From NCBI GenBank assembly GCA_013397935.1, contig VZRN01011464.1, forward strand, positions 1,038,244 through 1,102,243: a stretch of DNA of 64,000 bases, given 5' to 3'. The translations under genes and the position numbers were made by a program. The notes under the pieces were generated by a model. The model made no database searches and was not told the DNA's origin. It saw only the letters and a program-made list of their open reading frames with translations. Source of the DNA: Dasyornis broadbenti (taxonomy: Eukaryota; Chordata; Aves; Passeriformes; Dasyornithidae). Below are positions 51,436 to 63,362 of the stretch, piece after piece (position 1 is the first letter of the stretch; each line of letters begins with the position of its first letter).

Positions 51436-51577
51436 GGTACTTTGGGAGAGACTGTGTTGATGTATGTAACTTGAACCCATGTGAGCATGTCTCCACATGT
51501 GTGCACAAACCTAGCTCATCCCACGGCTACACCTGTGAATGTGGACAAAGCTACTATGGACAGTACTGCGAAAGCAA
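51436..51577 (+). CDS. CELSR1: CELSR1 exon e11: EGF repeat
   Basis: Two bases finish the Gly split with e10. The exon ends two bases into a Lys codon before gtaaga; codons 506-552. The peptide GYFGRDCVDVCNLNPCEHVS then HGYTCECGQSYYGQYCES gives a full EGF repeat after the last cysteine of the e10 EGF. NLNPCEH and HGYTCEC recall CELSR2, while CECG and the following exon recall CELSR1. Acceptor: a good pyrimidine tract then cccag. Confidence 0.97.
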
Positions 51578-53338
51578 GTAAGAGAATTAATTTGTTCTTG
51601 GTTTCTTGATCCTTCCAGGTAGCTCTTCTTTTAAGGCAGCAGTCCTCCCACATTCTCTTCTGCTCCAGTAAACTTTTCTGTTACAATTTGAGTGGTATTT
51701 TAGGCTCCCTTTTTGCATTCATGAGCTCTTCCCAGAAACTAGACAAACTTCCATGTTACCCAGGAGCCGCTTATCTTCATCAGCAGCTCAGGGTCTCAAC
51801 CAGTTCTGCTGTGTTACACAGCACTGCATCTCACCTGTACCTTGTGGTGGGCTTGGCGTGAGTTTGTTCTGCATCTTTCCTCCAGCTTCCCCAGCACACA
51901 GAGTGATGGGCCCATTTTGGTGGCCTGTAGCAAGATAAAGTTGCTTTGCAGTTTGGGTCAAGTCTCTGGGCTGGCAAAAAGCCATCTCTTCTGGACAGTC
52001 TGGAGGCCTGTGTCTGTTGCTTTGTGGGAGAAACGTGCTGATTCCCTCGTCAGCAGCTCCTGGTCTCAGATAAGCATTCAGCAACCAGCCATACCCCAGA
52101 GGCGGCACTTTGATTTACTATAATATGGGCCATTCATGATGTGCAAATGAAGTGCGTTTGTCTGCCCATTTAGGAATGGCTCATGTGATGTTTCCTTCCC
52201 TTTGAAAATGGCAAGCTTCTTCCTCTGCCTTTTGTTGTGTGGGCTTGCAAATGTTGGCTGTGCTGTTGCCAAATTTGTCTTTCATTCCTCTGGATTAGTG
52301 ACACAGAGATATTGTTCCTTGTGATTATTTGCTGACATAGTGTCAAGTACAACATTGTGGTTTTCATATTCTAAAGCACAAAAGTACAAACCTGGCAATT
52401 ACTGCAAACAAAATTGGTAGTGGTCTTCCAAACAGACGCAAATAGCTTTTCTTTCCTAAAATGAGCAGCTGGGAGGGGATACCTTGTGCATTACCCTGAT
52501 CCCAGTCTCAGAGGTGTTGTCCTTCAGGCTGTTGCTTGACAAAGACTCCCAGCTATCAGAGAACCAGAGGTCTCCTTGCCAGAACTAGTTTTGAGGCATC
52601 TGTGGCATAATCTGCTCAGAAGCTCACCCAGAAGAAATAGTATCAGTGAGAATGAGGGTTGTCCTTCAGCAGGGGTGGCCTTTGGCTTGCTCCATAGCTT
52701 CTAATGCTGCTACACTCAATCTGAATCATAGTCTTTGATCCATAGTCCAGATCAAAGCTGCCACCCTTCCCTCTCCCATGTCCCCAGCTGTGTGTCCTCT
52801 GCCTCTCCTGTGGCAGACCAGCGCTTTTCAGACCCTGTAGTGAACTGTCCAAGAAAGCCAGGTTAGCTGAAAGTAGTGGCGTTTCTTTACAGGATGAGCT
52901 TGCAGCCAGCTTTGCACCTGAGCCGATGTCCTTGTGAGCTGGACAAGAAGCCCTGCTGCCCGCAGTAGGGCTGGGCAGGATAGGGATGGGGAGTGGGATA
53001 TGAAATTTTGGGGAGTTGTACCCCAGCATTTCATGGTACAGCTTGAAATGTTTCAAGGCAGTTTGTGGTAGTAGGTAAACCAGAGCACAGGCTCAGAGAC
53101 ACCTGCATTTGAAAATATTTAGAGAAGCATTCCCTCTAGGGTTGCATAGCACTGATATTCTACATTTTCCTATATTATAGTGTATATATATATTTATATA
53201 TGTATTGATTGTTAGTTGAGATACATTACTCTCTATTAGATGATGGAGTTGAGAGCAAATTTAGCCCAAAGCTATTTTTTCACACTTTTTAAGAGGGAAC
53301 TTTAAATAACTTTCTTTCTATTTGATTTTCTTTTATAG
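51578..53338 (+). other. CELSR1: Intron e11-e12
   Basis: A 1.8-kb intron, donor gtaaga, acceptor ttttatag. A short (TA)-rich run lies at 53181-53205. Otherwise no feature was recognised. Confidence 0.9.
53181..53205. repeat. (TA)-rich simple repeat
   Basis: tgtatatatatatttatata and following bases, in the intron before e12. Confidence 0.85.
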
Positions 53339-53459
53339 GATAGACCTGCCTTGTCCCAGAGGCTGGTGGGGAAATCCCATCTGTGGCCCATGTAACTGTG
53401 AGACTAGTAAAGGGTTTGATTCTGATTGCAACAAGACCAATGGAGAATGCCACTGCAAG
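53339..53459 (+). CDS. CELSR1: CELSR1 exon e12: start of laminin-type EGF region
   Basis: One base completes a Lys codon. The exon ends on a codon boundary (AAG) before gtaagc; codons 553-593. The peptide is IDLPCPRGWWGNPICGPC, then SKGFDSDCNKTNGECHCK. PCPRGWWGNPxCGPC and FDxDCNKTNGxCxCK are hallmark CELSR residues of the laminin-type EGF segment, and the DLPCP form matches CELSR1. NKT is a possible N-glycosylation site. Confidence 0.97.
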
Positions 53460-54573
53460 GTAAGCAAAAGAAGCCAGTTTTAAGTCAAAATTTCTTTAGA
53501 TTAAAAGATAACTAATAATTACAAGTGAATATCTGAGACAAAGTACACACAGTTGTGCTTTGTATCACATATATATGTATGTGCACAGTGGAGTTAATCA
53601 TTACCCAAAACATTTTGCTGGCACCACCCTTCTCCAAATCATACTGTACAGCTCTTATCTTATTTGTGTTTGGAAAACCAAACCAAGAGGATGAAAGCCT
53701 GGCTCTGATCTCTGAAGTGCAGTCTGGTTTATCGGGGGAGATCAGACGGGGGTGCAGAGGAGTGTCTGTGGGGTTTTGTGTATCACAAGTGAGTAATAGC
53801 CATGAAACAGCTCAGGCCAGCTGGGTGAAGCTCTCCCCTGTGCAATGGCCAGCAAAAAGCCTGGCAGCTGGAGAGAGCTGGAGGGCTAAATGCTTTCCTC
53901 AGTGCCATCTCTGGCGAGTTTTCTGTGGACTGGCAGGGACAGACGGGGGACATGGGAGGGGAGGCACCTCGTCATGAAGGTCTTACAAAGGATTTCTCAC
54001 AATAGATTTTACAACTGGCTTGAATTACATCAGAGGAGCTGGGTTTGTGCAGACTGGCGGCTGTGATTCTGGCCCCCTGCTCCTTTCCAAAATGCCAGCA
54101 GGACACACAGCAACTGTTGCACTAAATGGAGTCAGTGGGGTGCCAGCTCCACGCTCTTGTGCAGTGGTAACGCCTCAGATCAAAACCACGTACAGAGGAG
54201 ATTTGAATATAGAATATCATTACTTGCTCTCCACCCTCTACGTGAAACACAAATGCACAGTGCAGGAAGTTTCCTTAGTGGTTCATTCATGTCATACAAG
54301 AGTGGAATTGCAAAGCTGAGAAAACCGTAAATCCTCCAAGAATATGTTTGGTGTGCATTGGCAACAAGTATCCAAGGACTAATGTGGGCCCTGGGCCTCC
54401 ACTACAAATGGCAGTGCAAACGCTGGGTCTCTGATAATAGTATTGTAATTTTTAGCTGGGCTCTGCAAAATTAGCCCTTTTATGATGTACATGCTGCTAG
54501 AGCAGGTTTCAGAAATGTAAGCAATTTGGAATATAAGTTAAATCTCCCGTGTCTATCATTTTGGTTTTTCTAG
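53460..54573 (+). other. CELSR1: Intron e12-e13
   Basis: A 1.1-kb intron, donor gtaagc, acceptor tttttctag. Nothing else was recognised. Confidence 0.9.
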
Positions 54574-54757
54574 GCCAATTATTACAGGCCCCAAAGCAGT
54601 GACACCTGCTACCCCTGCGACTGCTTCCCATCTGGCTCCCACACACGTGCCTGCGACATGGAGACGGGACAGTGTCCCTGCAAACCTGGTGTCATAGGGC
54701 GGCAGTGCAACCGCTGCGACAACCCCTTTGCAGAAGTGACCGTCAGGGGCTGTGAAG
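54574..54757 (+). CDS. CELSR1: CELSR1 exon e13: laminin EGF-like module
   Basis: Phase 0 start, one base left over before gtacct; codons 594-654. The peptide runs ANYYRPQSSDTCYPCDCFPS, then DMETGQCPCKPGVIGRQCNR, then CDNPFAEVTVRGCE. This is the full laminin-type EGF module; CPCKPGVIGRQCxRCDNPFAEV is almost invariant in the CELSR family. The exon is G+C-rich, which produces long but meaningless open frames on the opposite strand (54556-54843). Confidence 0.97.
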
Positions 54758-55576
54758 GTACCTCCTGCCCAGCCCATGCTACCGTCGGCCGCACTCAGTG
54801 CGGGCTCAGAGCTGCTGGCACATGGGGACACTGCAGGGGCCATGCAGCCACATCCTGGGGGGTTTGAGCCCAGCAGGATGGCTCCAGCTGTGGGGGAATT
54901 GGGGGCTGCAGCAGCCTAAATGCGCACCCCTCCTCCTCGATCTGTGCCAGTATGACTCACAGGGCCTGGGGAAAAGGAAAAAAACCTCATAACTCTCCTC
55001 AATTTTCCTCATATGGAAATATAGCAAGCTGAGGTGGAGTGGGGGGAGCAAAAGACTTATACCAACTTTTCTTCAAACTTGAATTCAGTGTTGTATTGCC
55101 GAGCTGCAGATGAAGAGGCAGGTGAGAGCCCTTACATCTTTTGCCCACAGAGGTTTGCTGTGCTCCTTGTGCACTCTGCCTTTCTTCCCCATCTTGCCCA
55201 TCCTGCCTTTCCTCTCACCTACCCACCCACTGTCCTCCTGTGATCAGCACAAAGCTGCTGCAACAGCCATCTCGCCACAGTGTGTGGGTGAAATGAAGGA
55301 GAAATGTTTTCCCACAATAAAGGAGTAAGCAGTGATAGGCAGACCCAAAATCCAGAGCCCCATAATCATCCTGAGTGCTCCTCTGCCTGTACCTGTCTGT
55401 CCAATCTGCTGGGTAAGGAGCAGCTGATGGGTTACAGCTTGGAAAGCACTGCAGAGGACAGGTATCCTGATAGAGCTCTGGAATTACAGGAAAGTCCTTC
55501 AGGCAGATTGAAATGTCTCATTGTTGTGATTTTTATCGTGTCAGAAAAATTGCATAATTTCTGTTTCTGCTTTCAG
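54758..55576 (+). other. CELSR1: Intron e13-e14
   Basis: An 819-base intron, donor gtacct, acceptor tgctttcag. Nothing else was recognised. Confidence 0.9.
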
Positions 55577-55678
55577 TAATTTATAATGGCTGTCCCAAAG
55601 CTTTCGAGGCTGGTATTTGGTGGCCACAGACCAAGTTTGGCCAGCCGGCTGCTGTGCCTTGTCCTAAGGGCTCAGTGG
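55577..55678 (+). CDS. CELSR1: CELSR1 exon e14: hormone-receptor domain, first half
   Basis: A 102-base exon with both ends in phase 1; codons 655-688. It encodes VIYNGCPKAFEAGIWWPQTK then FGQPAAVPCPKGSVG. These are the first cysteines and the WW pair of the HormR domain found in adhesion GPCRs just before the GAIN domain. The sequence is practically the remembered CELSR1 form (VIYNGCPKAFEAGIWW). Donor gtaagt is a strong consensus. Confidence 0.97.
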
Positions 55679-57496
55679 GTAAGTGTCATGGGTAAATCAT
55701 TACCTGCTTTATCTGCATGTCTCTTTGAAGAAGAAGAAAAAAAAGACAAAATGTGTACATAGGGAATGGCAATAATTCATTGGGTCTAGAGACTGCAGCA
55801 TAGCTCATGCATATCGTGAGCTGAAAATTGTAGCTAGCTGAAATCAAAGAACCGTTAAAATACATTTGGAATAGTAGCAATAAAAAACCAAAAGTGCAGC
55901 CCATAAACTTGTGCAAAGAATAGAAATTCTCTATTTTCAAAAAAGCAGGGTCCAATTTTCTATTTTTTGTTTTCTATTTATCAAGCAATTTTTACACATG
56001 TAACTTTTAGTTTCTAGTGACTCATAAGTGTTCTTTAGCCATACAGTTCCTCTGGGCAAAAATAAAATTAGAAAAATCATATTCCTGATGACTGCTTTAC
56101 TAGGGTTGCAGGCTAGTAAGGCAAAGAGTTGCAACAGAACTTGCATTTTGCCACACAATATCTCTTCTGTAAGTGAAACAGCTGAAAAATCCCTTTTATA
56201 AAGCGCATGAGTTGTGTTGTTTTGTACAACAGGCAAATGATAATCTACTTTTTCATACACGTCTCTGAAAACATCAATCAGATTTTTGAAAACAGAGCTC
56301 CCAATCTTTTCCAAAGGCTGTTCTGTGGGAAATGAAAACTCTGTCTCGGTTCTGGGCCTGGTAACTCTCTGCTGTGAGTGCTCCTTAGGCTCAGGGAGTT
56401 ATAAATAGTTATGTGACTGCCCCAAATATTTCTGGGGGGAAGCCACTGCCTGTAGGTGTGCAGAAGATTTGTGGTCAACCCAGCATCTGTTCTAAAGATT
56501 TTAGGAGATAGAATTTTTTTTTTTTTTTTTTTTAGGTAAAGAATATTTAAATGATTTTATAGCAAAAAGTTTTCTGCACTGTTCTTGTGGTTGACCCCAA
56601 TGTCTGTTCTAGCAAACAGACTAGCAGGCAAAGTTGCTTATAGGAATTGCACATTCTAAGTAAATTTTACAGACCATTCAAAAAAATAAGCTTTATTATG
56701 GTGAATATTCAGACTAAGAACCTGAGGCATAATTGTATTCACCTAGTCGTAGAAGAGAAATAATATCATTAGATACAGTAAAATTAATTATAATTCTTAT
56801 TTAGATATTGATAATTAAATGGCCTAGACACATGCAGTATGTTATGCAAAGTGCAAATTAACTATCACAAATGTAAATTTTGAATTTGACAACTTGCAAT
56901 TCGTGGTGAAGGCTCCTCAGCCAAGAATCGTATTTTAAAATTATTTGACAAACAGTACAAAATATAATAGGCTAAATTAAATAGTAAGCTGCTCACAATC
57001 CATTTACAAGTGGCAAAAAGGCAATTACATATGTTAGCTGAAGTGTTTAGCACATGCAGCATGCAGATGTGCTGGCATATGTTGATGTGAATACAGCATT
57101 TCTCCAGGAGGCCTTCTTGTATAGGCTATAGCACAGAAATCTCAGCAGGGGTTGGTTTTCAGGAATACTTAGGAAGTGGAGAGTCTTGCCCTTTTTTGGT
57201 ATGAAAAAATGGCTGAATTAATTTGAGAGCATTAGGACAGTGAGGCTGAGAGCAGCTGAGCAATGCTTGGAGCTTGCCTGACTTTTCTCCAAAGCCTGGA
57301 GAAAGTAATTCCTCAAGATTAGTAGTCTTTAACTTTTCTCTCACAGGAATCCCCCGTTTGGAAATTGAAATATATGTGTAGCTCTAAGCAACTTGAAAAT
57401 GTAGGAAATCTAAAAGTCTAGGATAGTTGAAATCCATGAATATTTACCATGCACAATTCAGAACATTGTTTGCCATTGATGCTTTGTTCCCTTCAG
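55679..57496 (+). other. CELSR1: Intron e14-e15
   Basis: A 1.8-kb intron, donor gtaagt, acceptor cccttcag. A 21-base T run at 56514-56534 is followed at once by AG and GTAAAG (56535-56542), which resembles a recursive splice point. AT-rich between about 56640 and 57010. No transposon was recognised. Confidence 0.9.
56514..56542 (+). promoter_or_regulatory. T21 tract directly followed by AG/GTAAAG
   Basis: Twenty-one T then AG (56535-56536) and GTAAAG (56537-56542). This is the layout of a recursive splice site (acceptor abutting donor) in the e14-e15 intron. The intron is short (1.8 kb), which makes use of such a site less likely. A poly-T tract next to AGGT can also be chance or an antisense poly-A tail. 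Confidence 0.2.
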
Positions 57497-57591
57497 GAAA
57501 CGCTGTTCGCCATTGTAACATTGAGAAGGGCTGGCTGCCTCCTGAGCTTTTCAACTGCACCACCAACACCTTTATGGATCTAAAAATCATG
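57497..57591 (+). CDS. CELSR1: CELSR1 exon e15: hormone-receptor domain, second half
   Basis: Two bases complete a Gly codon. The exon ends on ATG before gtaagc; codons 689-720. NAVRHCNIEKGWLPPELFNC followed by TTNTFMDLKIM holds the last two HormR cysteines and the GWLPP motif, then the linker into the GAIN domain. NCT is a possible N-glycosylation site. AVRHC and GWLPPELFNCT are CELSR family residues. Confidence 0.97.
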
Positions 57592-57909
57592 GTAAGCTGT
57601 GTTTTCTGAATTTTCCCTTTATTTTATACAGAATCATCAGTTTGGACTCCAGTTTTATATCCCTGCACTCAGTCGTTTGACTGCAACCTTGAACACTCTC
57701 ATTTTCTGTGAGGACCCTTGTGCTTTTCTGGCTCTCAGTTACATTTGCCGTAGAGTTTTGTTGCCAACTCTTTCTCGAGACAAACTAAATCTTAACCAAA
57801 CAACTCCATTGTGCCAAAAATCCCTAAATTATGATTGTCTTTGCAACTAGAATGAAAAAAAAAATTAAAATACATAATTGGGTTTTTTCTTCCTTTTTAT
57901 CTGATTCAG
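57592..57909 (+). other. CELSR1: Intron e15-e16
   Basis: A compact 318-base intron, donor gtaagc, acceptor tctgattcag. Nothing else was recognised. Confidence 0.9.
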
Positions 57910-58119
57910 AATGAGAAGTTACACCACAACAAGACCAAGTTGGATGGAGACAAAACCATACGGATCGTGAGAGCGCTGCAGAATGCCACCAAATACACAC
58001 CCAGCTTGTATGGCAATGACGTGAGGACAGCTTACCAGATGATGATCTGGGTCCTCCAGTATGAGAGCCAGCAGCAAGGGTTTGACTTGGCAGCCACAAG
58101 GGATGTGGAATTCAATGAG
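57910..58119 (+). CDS. CELSR1: CELSR1 exon e16: GAIN domain, subdomain A
   Basis: A 210-base exon with both ends in phase 0; codons 721-790. The peptide contains NEKLHHNKTKLDGDKTIRIV, then LQNATKYTPSLYGNDVRTAY, then ESQQQGFDLAATRDVEFNE. This helical segment is the first part of the GAIN domain. YGNDVRTAYQ and QQGFDLAAT are shared with remembered CELSR1. NKT and NAT are possible N-glycosylation sites. Donor gtaaga. Confidence 0.97.
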
Positions 58120-60736
58120 GTAAGAGAAATGCAGTATACTGTGCTGAGCCCTTACAGTTTCCCTTAGAAGTTAGGTGGCAATGGGTGATTAAATTTGTCT
58201 TTGACCAAATTGAAGCGAATATCGTGTAATTGCTTAATCTGTTCCGCAAATAAGCCTTTCTTCTCAGATTAGAATGGAAAGTTGGCTGTGCATGTATCTA
58301 TGCATGCATATGTATGTGTAATACAAATATGACAGAAAGTGCTCTTCTAATAAATATTGTCATAGGAACAGCCCAAAGCAATATTCCCCATGTGAAAAAG
58401 AATCAAGTTAATGTGTTATTCCTGGCTTAAATAGTTTTGTGTACTATATTTATTTTTGTTGTAAAGCATGCCTAATGTGATCATGTTCATTTAGATGTGC
58501 AGCAAACTAAGTTCGAGCCAGTTACTCTGAAGGTTCCTCTAATTCAGTTTGAAAACGCTTGAGTCATGAGTTGGTACATTGAAAGACATTCCATATCATA
58601 TTGGTATTTTAAGACTCATATAATAAAATGTGTGCCAGAGAGCTTCTGCTGCTCAGAGTATTCATGAAAGACACAGTTACTACCAAAGACCTGACCTGCA
58701 CTAGAGGACAAGCTGTAGCACACTCGCTGTCTGGGAAAACATGCAATTGTGGTGGAAAAATGTGAAATTTGGAGGAAGTTGGGAATTTTCTGTGGTCTGA
58801 AAATGTAAAGGCTGGATGACCCATATCAGGCTTGTAGAGCTCTCCTCAATCCCATGTGTGCTGTGGGGTACTGTTCTCCACCCTCACCCATGCTATTTCC
58901 AAGATCCTGATCATGGCACAACACAGAGTCCAAGCTAAAACATCTCTTAGACCTGTGCTAGCAGAGCCAGAGCCTGGACATCAGCGTGTGATGACCCTCC
59001 ATGGGCCTAGACTGGTGTCTGTGCTGGCCAAAGGTCGTTGGGTCCCTTAGAAGGCGTGCTACACCCAGGTCACTGCTCACAGTACTCCAGGAGGACCAGA
59101 CAGGTCAGGCAGACTTCAGGGTGAAATTGGAGAGCCTGTGCAAAGCTGAGCTGCACCAGGAGAGGATGTCACTGGAGACTTAGGAGCAGGAAGAAATGTG
59201 GCTGAGAAAATTCCTCATTTTCTTGGAGTGTAGAGTCAACAGAGAGTGGAGAACTTCTCTAAAAATTTACATTTTACATGTATTAGATTTTAAGAGATTC
59301 AGTTTTTCCTTTCCTGTGGACTGTGAAGTGGATGAATTTCCCCATTCAGATCTTGAGAAGAAACTTCATTTCTAGCAGATCTGTTAAGTAGAAATAAGAA
59401 CAATAAGCAAAAAAAAAAAAAGTTTGTAAACCTCTGCTTTAATGTATTATTCTCTGCACTTGGCACTGAAATTCATACAGATGATGTTTTCAAGAACTAC
59501 CTAAATATTTAAGGACAGGCCAGGAATTTGAAAACTAATGAGTACAGCTTATGAGTAGAAAGAAGTAACATCCTAGGCTGAGGGAGCACAAGGGGAGAAG
59601 GAATTCTTTTTTAAAAGTCTCATATAGAAGCCTGAAAAATAGATAATAAAACATCATAAATAATGTTCACAAATATGGAGGAGGTGTGGTACCAAGTACA
59701 GCATGTGTTTCCTACATTCCTGGGAACCATGTCGTGCTTCTCACCCTAGGTAGAAGTTGTCGTATTGGGAGTCTCTGTTAGCTCAGATACATGCTTGCAG
59801 CCTCAGACAACACAGACAGGATATAGCTCCTTCTAAATGAAGCCTAAATATTAGTCTTGGCTATTTTAGAGCTCATGGTGATTAATTCCTACCATCACTT
59901 ACACAAATTTACCTTAGGAATTAGGTTTTATTACAACAACATATTTCGTATGTACTACAAGATTAAAAACTTCTTAGCATCTTTCCCATTTAAGCCATTT
60001 AGCGCTCTCTTTAGGGGTCAATCTCCTTCCATTCAACCTGAGGGTCTCTTTGCATATTTTTCTAAGAAAGAACAGAAGAGGCAGGTCCTCAGAAAGAACT
60101 TCCTTTTTAATACCATTTGTAAGCAACATAAAAATGGGGAGACACTAACATGATTTAGGTTTTCTTATGTATTTTCAAATTTGTCTGTGCAAGTTAATAC
60201 TCACGCTTATCATTCTTCCCCATATAAGTTGTCTTTATTATCCAGGAAACAGCAAAGTTAAAGAAAAAATTAAAAGAGGAAGTGATATTTCTACCCATGG
60301 CTTCCTTCTGTTTTTCAACAAAAAACATTATTTTGATTTCTCTGGAGAAATTATTCAGTGTACCTACTAAGAGCTGTGCTTATTGTGTGTATGTCTTAGA
60401 AACAAAGGAAACATAGATAGGTTTTCCTCCTGCATTTTCTTGCTAGTTTTTCTGTCATTAGGGGAAAGAAGTAGGCAGTTCTCTTACAGCCTCCAGTTTT
60501 GGCTTACTTTGCTCATAAAAAGTCTGGAGGGATTTGCTTTTCTTTACATGCCAAAAAAACCTCAGGGTGAGTAACTGGTGTGCGTGTTTTTATATGGCTG
60601 CAGTAGAACATGCCTGCATTAAAATATTTCATTATACACTCACCTGAGGCAGTCAGGCCAATAATTTTCAATACTTCTCATTTGAAACCCAGTGCTTTGT
60701 TTGCTTCATAATTTAGGCTTGTACTTTATTTCTCAG
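58120..60736 (+). other. CELSR1: Intron e16-e17
   Basis: A 2.6-kb intron, donor gtaaga, acceptor tttctcag. It has an A run near 59408-59421. I did not recognise a transposon or RNA gene. Confidence 0.9.
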
Positions 60737-60920
60737 AATATTATCAAAGTGGGTAGTGCTTTACTGGACCCCGGCAACAAGGAGCACTGGGAGCAAATTC
60801 AGCGAACGGAGGGTGGCACCGCTCACCTGCTCAGGCACTATGAGGAGTATTTCAACAACGTGGCCCAGAACATGAAAAAAACCTACATGAGACCTTTTGT
60901 CATTGTTACCGCTAATATGA
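60737..60920 (+). CDS. CELSR1: CELSR1 exon e17: GAIN domain, subdomain A continued
   Basis: Phase 0 start, one base left over before gtgagt; codons 791-851. Motifs are NIIKVGSALLDPGNKEHWEQ, then RTEGGTAHLLRHYEEYFNN, then TYMRPFVIVTANM. GSALL, EQIQRxEGGTAxLL and RPFVIVTANM are CELSR1 residues, while VGSALLD and HYE also occur in remembered CELSR2. The helices end at the start of the GAIN beta-sandwich (FVIVTANM). Confidence 0.97.
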
Positions 60921-61334
60921 GTGAGTATCTGTGTTGAAAACTGCCCTTTTTTGAGTCTTAAAAATATGCTGGGTAGAGGTGCTAGTTATTTGTTTTAATA
61001 GTACCCATTGAGAAAAATCATTGCATTAGTTTCGAATCCACTGAGCCTTGATCTATATCTTTCAGTTGCCATGGGGATGTCCTGGGAGATGTCTGATCTG
61101 TTTTCCCTCTGGACCATGCTTCTGCTCCATGTGGCATTTTGTTGCAGTCGCAGTCGTGTAGAGATAGTGGGAAGGACTAAGTTTGTAAATAAACTTTTGA
61201 GACCAACTAGTATAGTTGAATGTAGTAGGTCTCATTCTTGGAAGTATCACACTAACACCACCTGAAGAATTACCGCAGTACAAAATAAAGTAACCTTACT
61301 ATTAATTTTATTGCATATTACTGATCTTACTAGC

Positions 61335-61512
61335 ATTGGAATGGACTGTCCAGGGGGATGGTGGAATTCCCAGCCATGGAGACATTCAAGAAACAACTGG
61401 ATGTGGCATTTAGTGCTGTGGTCTAGTTGACAGGGTGATGATTGGTCAAAGGTTGGACTCAATAATCTTATAGGTGTTTTCCAACCTAGATGATTCTGTG
61501 ATTCTGTGATTC
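61335..61512 (+). mobile_element. CR1 LINE 3' end, sense
   Basis: Contains ggatggtggaattcccagcc, gagacattcaagaaacaact, caaaggttggactcaataat and ends ttttccaacctagatgattc then a (tgattctg) repeat tail. This is the classic CR1 3' terminus with the 8-bp microsatellite present in at least two full copies. Confidence 0.93.
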
Positions 61513-63164
61513 TACCTCTGATTTTCACATGCTTTCCTAACCTGGAACCTGTCTAGAAAATCATCAGCTGTAGAGATTCTTGTGCTGAAAGGTATTTTCA
61601 CAGAATCACAAGTCCTTCAAACACCATGCCAGTCCCGCAAAACCCATAATCAGAGCAAAATCTGTGGGATCCAAAATATCCAGAATGGATCTAAACTGAG
61701 AAGGAAACATCAGGCATACCAAGACTCCTTCCCTACCTATCACAGGAAGTGTCTCCTCTGACAAGCAAATAGCAGATCCTGCACATGGGACTGTGGTGTA
61801 GTTCATAGACATCCCTGCAGTGCATATGTGGGTGAAGCACAGCAACCACAACCTGGTCAGCTTCTTTCCCCATTTTCTCCCCTGCCCTCTCTATTTCATT
61901 TTCTTCTCAGCTACAAACTGTCTGAGCTGAGGGGGTGTTGGAGATAGTCCTGCTCTGAGTGGGAGGTAGGATGGAGCCAGGTGACCTTCAGAAGTCCCTC
62001 CCAAGCAGCATTGCTATCTGGTTTTTCTTTCAGAAGTGCTCTAAACAATATCAGCCTGAACTTGTATTTAGCTTTTCAAGCTGTTGCTTTTATTTCAGAT
62101 ATGAAAAAGGGCTTATGTGCCAAAAGTTTGTCTTATTTTCCCAACTACACTCACTGGTATAAGAAGTGAATTGGCTACAACCCTTGTCCCATGAATGCTT
62201 CATGTCCACAATCACAGGGTCATAAAACCAAAGGCATGAGACAGTCAAATTGCAAAGGTTGTAGCATCCTGCATCGACGGGGCATAGATTATTGTTGAAC
62301 TACACCAAACTGAAACACTTTGATTTCTCTCTAATAAACCGAAACTGAAATACTTTCTTTTGATTCAGGACTACGCAAATCAAAATATTTTTATCTTCAT
62401 ACTCAGAAAAAACATATGCTCAGCATTTTAACCCAACTGAGCTGAGATGAAAACAAACCCCAGAACTTCTTGCAGGTTGTAAATCAAGATTTTTTTTTCA
62501 ACCAGTTCTTCCTGTGTAAAAAGGTGTGAGCTTGAGAGGGATGAGGCAACTCTGGCCTGAAAGGGGTCTGTTTTCTTTTGAACAGTTTTTCCAGGTGAAC
62601 ATGGTGTTAATAGAGTTTCCTAATGGCTCATCTGGGAGTTATTTAGAAACTAGGAAAGGAATGGGAATTTGCCGGTCTTAACTTGGATATTTCTTCATAC
62701 AGAAATTTGCAGAAGATCACACTTTTTGGTGTAGGATTACCCCCAGGACAGGTAAATTGGCACTCAGTGACTTCTCTTCAATGAGAAAGTTAAAGACAAC
62801 TCAACTGCTTTAAAATATTTTGGCAGTTAAACAGGCAGAGATGATGACGTAAGCTAGGGAGGAACTGCTGGTGGAGAGGACTAAGGAGTAGTGCCAGGTA
62901 AAATGCAGGTTATTTTCTTTGGTCAGCTGACTTCACAATTCAACAGATGTAGAACTATGTTTTTGTAGCAGTGGATTTAGTCTTCCCATTAAAGAGCAAG
63001 TCTAAAATTGGAACACACAGCACACACTGGAGCAAGCCAGCGGCATATGGTGAAGCTCTGTGAAGCAGGAGCATTCACTGAACAGCAGCTGGGAAAAAGC
63101 CTCTGTGAAACCCCAGTCAGCTGCTGCTGGAGAAGTACCAGCGAAGTGATCTACCTCAAGATGG

Positions 63165-63362
63165 GTGTTTGGAAAAATTTCTTCACTGAAACAGCGCTCA
63201 GACATTGAAACAGGCAGCCCAGGGAAGTCACCATCCCTGGAGGTATTCAAAAGACGTGTAGATGTGTCCCTTGGGGATATGGTTTAGTGCTGGACTTGGC
63301 AGTGCTGAGTTAACAGTTGGACTTGATCTTGGAGGTCTTTTCCAACCTAAACAATTCTATGA
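63165..63362 (+). mobile_element. CR1 LINE 3' end, sense
   Basis: Contains gaaacaggcagcccagggaa, accatccctggaggtattca, gtgtagatgtgtcccttggg and ends tcttttccaacctaaacaat then tctatgatt. It is 5'-truncated and ends about 300 bases before the acceptor of e18. Confidence 0.93.

Noticed and set aside
54556..54843. Minus-strand frame over exon e13
   Set aside because: A shadow of the G+C-rich coding exon on the opposite strand.
59740..59755. AG/GTAGAA site resembling a recursive splice point
   Set aside because: Donor half is poor and such AGGT matches are common by chance; similar weak ones exist near 6335 and 15641.
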